From a virus, in the IMG/VR virus record IMGVR_UViG_3300031673_000213, positions 1 to 38,036 of that record: a DNA stretch of 38,036 nt. The stretch is one strand, 5' to 3'. The notes under the pieces were generated by a model. That model searched no databases and was not told where the DNA came from. It saw only the letters and a program-made list of their open reading frames with translations. The translations under genes were made by a program, and so were the position numbers. This document shows positions 33,961-38,036 of the stretch, piece after piece (positions within the stretch are counted from its first letter, which is position 1; each line of letters starts with the position of its first letter).

Positions 33961-34342
33961 CTTCCACACTTATAGTTACGGTTTCTTTAATTTCGCCTGG
34001 AGTGGACGGTTCGAAAGCTCCAACTCCATGTGTTACACCAATAGCGTTACGAATTTCTCGCACCATTTCTGTAGCAACACTCTCTACAACCTTCTGTGCC
34101 TGCACGGCGTCCACGTGTTGTCCATGAAAATCTGCCGTCCTCACTACAACGTCCCAGAGCGAAGCTTCTATGTCGTTGGTAAAGTCTTCATTAGAATAAG
34201 AGTAGCGCCCATCATCGGTACGTACAGCGTTTTTTTCCACCTGCTGAGTAAGATTTTCAGCTACCTTAACCAGACCTTGGGTCTCCGCCTCTTCAGCTTC
34301 AGCAACCATTCTATCTCTTAAATTTTCACTAATAGTCCGCAT
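33950..34342 (-). CDS. Hypothetical protein, 130 aa
   Basis: The ATG at 34342 has GGAG five bases upstream; the ATG at 34357 has none. A helical acidic protein (RDRMVAEAEEAETQGLVKVA; VESVATEMVREIRNAIGV) ending in EDDE. Not recognised. Confidence 0.75.
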   Translation of the reverse strand: MRTISENLRDRMVAEAEEAETQGLVKVAENLTQQVEKNAVRTDDGRYSYSNEDFTNDIEASLWDVVVRTADFHGQHVDAVQAQKVVESVATEMVREIRNAIGVTHGVGAFEPSTPGEIKETVTISVEDDE

Positions 34343-34343
34343 A

Positions 34344-34577
34344 TTAACTCCATACATTAGGCGTGTCTGCGCCTATTTCATTTATATTCATATAACCATA
34401 GTTGTAGGTATCGCGATCACGTGGACTGCTGTACTGTTCCCTGGGAGGAGTGTTAGTGTACATTTTGTCCAATAAAACTGGAGTGTTATCAAAATCTCCA
34501 TTAAGCACCTGTCGAAGCAATTTTAAAAGTAGCTTTTTCCTACGCTCACGGAGGATTTTCTTTTTACCCTTATTCAC
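34344..34577 (-). CDS. Small basic hypothetical protein, GTG start
   Basis: 77 residues. The first 25 are very basic (KGKKKILRERRKKLLLKLLR), the rest Tyr/Asn/Pro-rich. The GTG start has no clear ribosome binding site, so the true start may differ. Not recognised. Confidence 0.55.
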   Translation of the reverse strand: MNKGKKKILRERRKKLLLKLLRQVLNGDFDNTPVLLDKMYTNTPPREQYSSPRDRDTYNYGYMNINEIGADTPNVWS

Positions 34578-34594
34578 ATAAGAATAAGATTTTA

Positions 34595-34825
34595 TTAGTT
34601 TACACGCTTAAAAATAGAGCTAAGTACTTTAGGAGTAGGTTCTCCAGCCTGATTTGCCTCATCTATGATGCCGATTTGGTCATCTATTTTCTCTAAAGCT
34701 TCAAAAGCTAAAATAATAGACTTTGCCGCCTCTTTGTTTTGACTCTGCGGTTCCTTCTCTGGATACTTCAATTTAAGAATGTCTAATATTGCGTGATACA
34801 TAAGGTTTTTATTCTCTGGGGTCAT
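34595..34825 (-). CDS. Small hypothetical protein, 76 aa
   Basis: A helical protein (MYHAILDILKLKYPEKEP; AAKSIILAFEALEKIDDQ) with AAGGAG five bases before the ATG. Overlaps the zinc-ribbon gene as ATGA. Not recognised. Confidence 0.75.
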   Translation of the reverse strand: MTPENKNLMYHAILDILKLKYPEKEPQSQNKEAAKSIILAFEALEKIDDQIGIIDEANQAGEPTPKVLSSIFKRVN

Positions 34826-35067
34826 TCGTCTCCTTGTTTTTCTTCCTCCTTTGGTTCGGATTCTTTCTCTTCGGACTCGGGAAGTTCTGTTATTTTCTCA
34901 AATACTTCACATTCATATCCCAAACACTCAGCACATACAAGTATCGAACTGGACCGCATAGGTTCGCCACACGACATGCAAGAGGCATAGTTTTTATGCT
35001 TGGACCCTAAAAGTTGCAAGGTGGCTTGAACTAAATATTCGTCTTCGTCGTTGGGATGATCAGACAT
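34822..35067 (-). CDS. Small zinc-ribbon protein
   Basis: 81 residues with a CxxC...CxxC ribbon (SCMSCGEPMRSSSILVCAEC) followed by a strongly acidic tail (EKESEPKEEEKQGDE). It may bind RNA polymerase, DNA or a protein partner. Function not recognised. Confidence 0.75.
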   Translation of the reverse strand: MSDHPNDEDEYLVQATLQLLGSKHKNYASCMSCGEPMRSSSILVCAECLGYECEVFEKITELPESEEKESEPKEEEKQGDE

Positions 35068-35069
35068 AG

Positions 35070-35531
35070 TTACCTATTCCTATGTCCCCGAATTAGTCGA
35101 AGATTTACTTGCGGCGGGCTAACTAAACACTTGGTTTGTGCTTTAATCTTTACCGCTTTTTCTTCAACTTCGGGGGTTTTAAAGGGTATATCTAAATCTA
35201 ATCTTACATATAAGCCACATGATCTGTGACTTACAATAAATTTTTCATAATGGTCGTATTGTGGTTTTGACCACAACCGTTTGCCAATAACTGTTTGATC
35301 AAATCGATCCTGTAAATTATAAATAAAATGCCTAATAGCTGAATATTCGAACATCGCTCTATCAAAAAGGCGACAACTATCGAAGTAGTCCATCATAGCA
35401 TTGTTATTTTCTATATGATCACCAACCTTTAAAATTTTATTCTCTATGCCTGTGCAGTGTACAAAACCGTCCTCTACTCTGCCAAAGCATCCCAAAATAA
35501 CATACAAATCTTCTCTTGTCTCATTAGACAC
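35070..35531 (-). CDS. Hypothetical protein, 153 aa, GTG start
   Basis: Starts at GTG 35531 without an obvious ribosome binding site. An alpha/beta protein (EDLYVILGCFGRVEDGFV; HRSCGLYVRLDLDIPFKTP) with several His and Cys residues and a basic end (NLRLIRGHRNR). Not recognised. Confidence 0.65.
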   Translation of the reverse strand: MSNETREDLYVILGCFGRVEDGFVHCTGIENKILKVGDHIENNNAMMDYFDSCRLFDRAMFEYSAIRHFIYNLQDRFDQTVIGKRLWSKPQYDHYEKFIVSHRSCGLYVRLDLDIPFKTPEVEEKAVKIKAQTKCLVSPPQVNLRLIRGHRNR

Positions 35532-35554
35532 AATTTAAATGACATGGGTAAAAA

Positions 35555-35875
35555 TTAACGACGCCTGCGTACGTTGGACTTCTCCTCCGGTACGGGCGAA
35601 ACAGGAACACGACGAATAATAGTGTAGTTATCTACCTGTTCTAATTCATATTCCTTACCAATCGCCTCTTCTAAAGAAACCACAGTTGCACCAGATGCCA
35701 AGCGAACGTATAAAACATCACCAGGAACATTTATTTTATCCAAATGATCTATTACCCTCTGATTTGGAAGCGCAAACATATTGATGGGTTTGCCCTTAAT
35801 CTCTTCCCAAATTTTATCTGCTTCATTCTTTTTGGAAACATGTACGTCTCCAGTCTTGTTTTCTTGACTGACCAT
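35555..35875 (-). CDS. Hypothetical protein, 106 aa
   Basis: AGGAG six bases before the ATG. A charged start (KKNEADKIWEEIKGKPINMF), a small beta part (PGDVLYVRLASGATVVSLEE) and a basic end (KSNVRRRR). Not recognised. Confidence 0.75.
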   Translation of the reverse strand: MVSQENKTGDVHVSKKNEADKIWEEIKGKPINMFALPNQRVIDHLDKINVPGDVLYVRLASGATVVSLEEAIGKEYELEQVDNYTIIRRVPVSPVPEEKSNVRRRR

Positions 35876-35912
35876 ATCTTACTCCTAACCTGCGTTACAA
35901 TCTAATATAACA

Positions 35913-36227
35913 CTAGCCATCTTCTTTTGCTAAATCTCTAAAAGCCTTCCGTAGCGGGCTCGTCAGAACTAATCCGTTAATTCTATTAGTCTCTTGTCCG
36001 TTTTTAAATAATAATAATGAAGGAAGTGACCTTATTCTATACTTTTGGGCTATGGCGGGTAATTGATCAATATCTATTGAAATAAATTTTATATTACTAA
36101 ATTCAGCTTCCATCTTTCTAATAACGGGTTCCATTCTTTTGCAGGGAGCACACCAGGTAGCCCAAAATTTTACCGCTACCAACCCAGAGTCAACGTTAAA
36201 ATCAGATTCATTCGTGATAGCATGCAT
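35913..36227 (-). CDS. trxA: Thioredoxin
   Basis: 104 residues with the thioredoxin fold: VAVKFWATWCAPCKRME (active site Cys26, Cys29) and IRSLPSLLLFKNGQE, with the cis-Pro segment. It could donate electrons to a ribonucleotide reductase or be a processivity factor as in T7. Neither partner is in this window. The ribosome binding site is weak. Confidence 0.92.
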   Translation of the reverse strand: MHAITNESDFNVDSGLVAVKFWATWCAPCKRMEPVIRKMEAEFSNIKFISIDIDQLPAIAQKYRIRSLPSLLLFKNGQETNRINGLVLTSPLRKAFRDLAKEDG

Positions 36228-36252
36228 AATTTTTTACCCGTTCAGTCCCGTC

Positions 36253-36360
36253 TTAATTATTCCAGGAACCCCAACTAGTAGATACTGTTGGAGATTGATA
36301 GTTAGTAGATGTATCTTTACGACGTAACGCAAGTTTTAAATAATTAAAAATATTAAACAT
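36253..36360 (-). CDS. Possible 35-residue peptide
   Basis: A short open frame, MFNIFNYLKLALRRKDTSTN and 15 more residues, ends in TAA at 36253-36255. It fills most of the gap between thioredoxin and the next gene. The ribosome binding site is only AAGA. The Phe/Leu-rich, then basic start looks amphipathic. Uncertain. Confidence 0.4.
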   Translation of the reverse strand: MFNIFNYLKLALRRKDTSTNYQSPTVSTSWGSWNN

Positions 36361-36365
36361 TAATC

Positions 36366-36608
36366 TTAAATATTCTTGTCAATGCTAGTTAATACAACTT
36401 CAGCGTCTTTAATTAAACCACTAGCCGCCATAGCTGTAACTAACTGAGTTAACGAATTTTTGACAGCAAATTTTAACTCTTCGGGCGTCACCACTTCCTT
36501 ATCCATAAGAACTTTTTCTAAAGCTGATATTCTCAATAACAATTCAGTAAGTAATTGATCTTGACGCGCTGCTGGAGTCGTTTTCTGCGATTCTTTTGCT
36601 TCTTCCAT
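36366..36608 (-). CDS. Small hypothetical protein, 80 aa
   Basis: A helical protein with AGGTG upstream of its ATG (LTELLLRISALEKVLMDKEV; LVTAMAASGLIKDAEVVL). Not recognised. Confidence 0.75.
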   Translation of the reverse strand: MEEAKESQKTTPAARQDQLLTELLLRISALEKVLMDKEVVTPEELKFAVKNSLTQLVTAMAASGLIKDAEVVLTSIDKNI

Positions 36609-36641
36609 GATTACACCTACGTATAAGCGTAAGTATGCCTA

Positions 36642-37163
36642 CTACGCTTGTTTACAGCACTTTTTATACTTCTTTCCCGACCCACAAGAGCATGGATCAT
36701 TGGGTCTTAACTTGTGCTTTTTGTTTACCTTTTCAACTATAGCCACATCGGGCAATAAAATTTGATTATAATGATTAATTTCATGCTGGCAAACCACTGC
36801 CAACATTCCCCTCACAATAAAAGAGCTAGGTTCCACAGCATTTTCAACAACATGCACCTCCTGGTATCGATATGTTTTTACAAACACACCAGGAAATGAT
36901 AAGCACCCCTCTCCTTCGAACAATGTTTTATCGAATCCTTTCGATATTTTACAATTCACCAAGTCAATGTTAAATTTATCATACCGTACAATCGCCATTC
37001 TTTTAGCTATACCAATTTGGGGCGCAGCGAGCCCTAAACCGGGGCTGCCTAAGTCTGCGGAGCGCTTAAGCTCCTTTTCTAAAGCTTCCCGCAGAGAGTT
37101 AATCTCTTCTGGCAGAACATCCACACACTCCACCCTGAGAGCGTCTTCATCTGTGATGATCAT
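36642..37163 (-). CDS. def: Peptide deformylase with C-terminal SEC-C zinc motif
   Basis: Removes the formyl group from new proteins. All three motifs are present: GLGLAAPQIG (42-51), EGCLSFP (85-91, metal Cys87) and QHEINH (126-131). The last 24 residues form a SEC-C motif, PCSCGSGKKYKKCC, with zinc ligands C158, C160, C169 and C170, as at the end of SecA. Cellular Def uses a C-terminal helix to bind the ribosome; here the zinc motif takes its place. AAGG lies seven bases before the ATG. It is the next gene after infC, likely in one operon. Confidence 0.95.
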   Translation of the reverse strand: MIITDEDALRVECVDVLPEEINSLREALEKELKRSADLGSPGLGLAAPQIGIAKRMAIVRYDKFNIDLVNCKISKGFDKTLFEGEGCLSFPGVFVKTYRYQEVHVVENAVEPSSFIVRGMLAVVCQHEINHYNQILLPDVAIVEKVNKKHKLRPNDPCSCGSGKKYKKCCKQA

Positions 37164-37171
37164 TGGTCGCC

Positions 37172-37717
37172 TTACGAAGCTTTAGCGCTAACTTCTGTAC
37201 TTTTTACACCCATTACCGAAAGCATTCTGCCCTGCATGAATGGATTAGTAGTTAATCCCATGTTGGGTACCAACTCGACAAACGTGTTTAAGGTTTCATA
37301 CCCCACTTCTTTGTGAGCTAGCTCACGACCTTTGAAAACAACAGTAATCTTTACTCTATTACCGCTATTGATAAATTTTTCAGCGTGACTGGCTTTAACC
37401 TTCAAATCATTTAAACCTGTGTTAGGTCTAAGTTTGATTTCCTTAACTTTTACAGCAGCTTCCCGCTGGCGCCGAGCGTCTTCTTTATTGCGCTTAGATA
37501 AATCGTATTTATATTTTCCATAATCCAAAATCTTGCACACTGGCACGTCATCTCGGGTAGTGGGCGAAATCTGTACTAAATCAAGCCCCGCCTGAGTTGC
37601 TATACTCATTGCTTCTTGGATGCTTATTACTCCAAGATTATCATTATTCTGATCAATACACCTAACTTCCTTTGCCCTAATTTTATATCCTACAGGAATG
37701 AATTTTTTATTCTTCAA
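37172..37717 (-). CDS. infC: Translation initiation factor IF-3, TTG start
   Basis: Full-length, 181 residues. N-terminal domain: IRAKEVRCIDQNNDNLGVIS, AGLDLVQISP, VCKILDYGKYKYD. Basic linker, then C-terminal domain: VKEIKLRPNTGLNDLKVKAS, ITVVFKGRELAHKEVG, ending SVMGVKST. IF-3 checks the start codon and prevents early subunit joining. The gene starts at TTG 37717, eight bases after AGGAG at 37726-37730; no ATG or GTG fits. Cellular infC uses a rare start (AUU) for self-control. A terminator hairpin is directly upstream. Confidence 0.95.
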   Translation of the reverse strand: MKNKKFIPVGYKIRAKEVRCIDQNNDNLGVISIQEAMSIATQAGLDLVQISPTTRDDVPVCKILDYGKYKYDLSKRNKEDARRQREAAVKVKEIKLRPNTGLNDLKVKASHAEKFINSGNRVKITVVFKGRELAHKEVGYETLNTFVELVPNMGLTTNPFMQGRMLSVMGVKSTEVSAKAS

Positions 37718-37730
37718 GTCACTATCTCCT

Positions 37731-37768
37731 AAAAATAAAAATCCCCATCACTTCTTTTGTAACAGGGA
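37731..37768 (-). terminator. Terminator or attenuator just before infC
   Basis: On the minus strand TCCCTGTTAC-AAAAGAA-GTGATGGGGA forms a 10-bp stem with three G-U pairs, followed by TTTTTATTTTT. The U-run ends at the infC AGGAG. It ends the upstream gene's transcript or attenuates read-through into infC. Since no promoter is obvious between it and infC, attenuation is worth considering. Confidence 0.75.
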
Positions 37769-37796
37769 CTTAAATTAAATTTGTAATACATACTTC

Positions 37797-37908
37797 TTAC
37801 AGTTGAATAATTGCTATTCCGCGTTCCTGCGGAGCGTTATCCTTCTCTTCAACGTTTTTTGTAGGCACATGTTCTTCGATATATAAATGTTCTATCTTTT
37901 CTTTCTTC
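37797..37908 (-). pseudogene. +1-frame tail of the partial gene at the right edge
   Basis: Downstream of the A-rich tract the +1 frame continues protein-like (EKIEHLYIEEHVPTKNVE and on to IAIIQL) to TAA at 37797-37799, while the original frame decays into basic codons and stops at 37849. The frame has no start codon after its last stop. It is best seen as the real C-terminus of the same protein, reached by a frameshift, slippage, or after a sequence error. Confidence 0.55.
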
Positions 37909-38036
37909 TTTTTTTTCTTTTTTATTATATAAATCGTACAGAAACGATAACATGTGCACGCCTCCTAGAAAATATCCCAAAATATGCCTAAACCTCTCAC
38001 AACCCCACACTGACACCGCCCAAAATAGTGAAATCA
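37849..38036 (-). CDS. Partial gene, hydrophobic protein, probably frameshifted
   Basis: An open frame enters from the right edge and stops at 37849-37851. The visible part is hydrophobic (LFWAVSVWG, ILGYFLGGVHMLSFLYDLY), then Lys/Glu-rich (NKKEKKEERKDR), which suits a membrane segment followed by a cytosolic tail. After the A-rich tract (37904-37923) the +1 frame looks more protein-like than this one. An internal ATG at 37953 with a perfect AGGAGG seven bases upstream could also start a short peptide. Confidence 0.55.
   Translation of the reverse strand, partial: ISLFWAVSVWGCERFRHILGYFLGGVHMLSFLYDLYNKKEKKEERKDRTFIYRRTCAYKKR
37909..37923 (-). repeat. A-rich slippery tract (A6-G-A8 on the coding strand)
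   Basis: The coding strand has six A, a G, and eight A. Such runs allow RNA polymerase slippage or sequencing and assembly indels. It lies exactly where the reading frame of the right-edge gene appears to change. Confidence 0.8.

Noticed and set aside
33914-34321. Plus-strand open frame of 135 codons
   Set aside because: Covers the junction of two well-supported minus-strand genes; no start signals.
36609-36641. Inverted-repeat-like TACG elements between the deformylase and the next gene
   Set aside because: The matches are short and imperfect and do not form a convincing stem or operator.
1-38036. Alternative genetic code (TAG read as an amino acid), as in some huge phages
   Set aside because: TAG ends several genes at sensible places (9571, 23174, 33544, 33950), with the next gene starting at once.
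1-38036. Bacterial chromosome origin for the translation genes
   Set aside because: They are interleaved with UvsX-, gp46-, gp47-, gp32- and gp1-like phage genes on one strand, with no rRNA, ribosomal operon or metabolic genes.

Overview
The window reads as part of a large tailed-phage genome (jumbo or 'huge' phage class), AT-rich, with all of its roughly 55 genes on the minus strand. Genes are packed end to end, commonly with TAATG, TGATG or ATGA stop/start overlaps. T4-like replication and recombination proteins are present (UvsX/RecA, UvsY-like, a gp32-type single-strand binding protein, gp46/gp47). So are a bacterial DnaE-type polymerase and a bacterial-type primase, plus several proteins normally found only in cells: IF-3, peptide deformylase, ribosomal protein bL12, trigger factor, DnaJ and a CCA-adding enzyme. 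TAA, TGA and TAG all end genes, so the code is standard. No rRNA, tRNA, integrase or CRISPR array is visible. The host cannot be told from this window.

Reading in the direction of transcription, from high to low coordinates: 38036-37797, the 3' end of a partial, probably membrane-associated gene that looks frameshifted in an A-rich tract, then a terminator. 37717-33544: infC, a deformylase with a zinc tail, thioredoxin and many small unknown proteins. 33540-28736: the primase zinc-finger protein, gp47 nuclease, HD phosphohydrolase, gp46 ATPase and small proteins. 28486-23174: ribosomal protein bL12, a dNMP kinase, a probable virion protein with a chitobiase-like domain, a Cas4/RecB-like nuclease, trigger factor and a DUF4326 protein. 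23139-18235: DNA polymerase III alpha broken into two genes by a split intein with a Vsr-type endonuclease gene between them. 17987-14437: small proteins, UvsY-like, UvsX-like and SSB, closed by a strong terminator. 14358-9571: a chimeric endonuclease, DnaJ, a zinc-ribbon protein, the TOPRIM half of primase, a sigma-region-4-like factor and a tandem-HNH endonuclease, closed by a second terminator. 9373-1: mostly unrecognised, perhaps head or scaffold proteins, plus a CCA-adding enzyme.

Four themes stand out. First, a set of proteins acting at the ribosome covers initiation (IF-3), factor recruitment (bL12), N-terminal deformylation (Def with a SEC-C tail) and nascent-chain folding (trigger factor). 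DnaJ and tRNA 3'-end repair add to it. The simplest inference is partial takeover of host translation. Second, replication proteins are physically broken up: DnaE by a split intein, and DnaG into two genes 21 kb apart. Third, three mobile-type endonucleases (EDxHD/Vsr-like, tandem HNH, endonuclease VII chimera) sit at replication and transcription genes, and one seems to have cut off the end of its neighbour. Fourth, infC has a TTG start, and dnaE has its ribosome binding site in a hairpin, so both may be controlled at translation.

No stretch over 300 bases lacks a gene. The longest gap (9374-9493 plus the remnant to 9570) holds a terminator and a coding remnant. Assignments rest on reading motifs by eye; no database search was possible.
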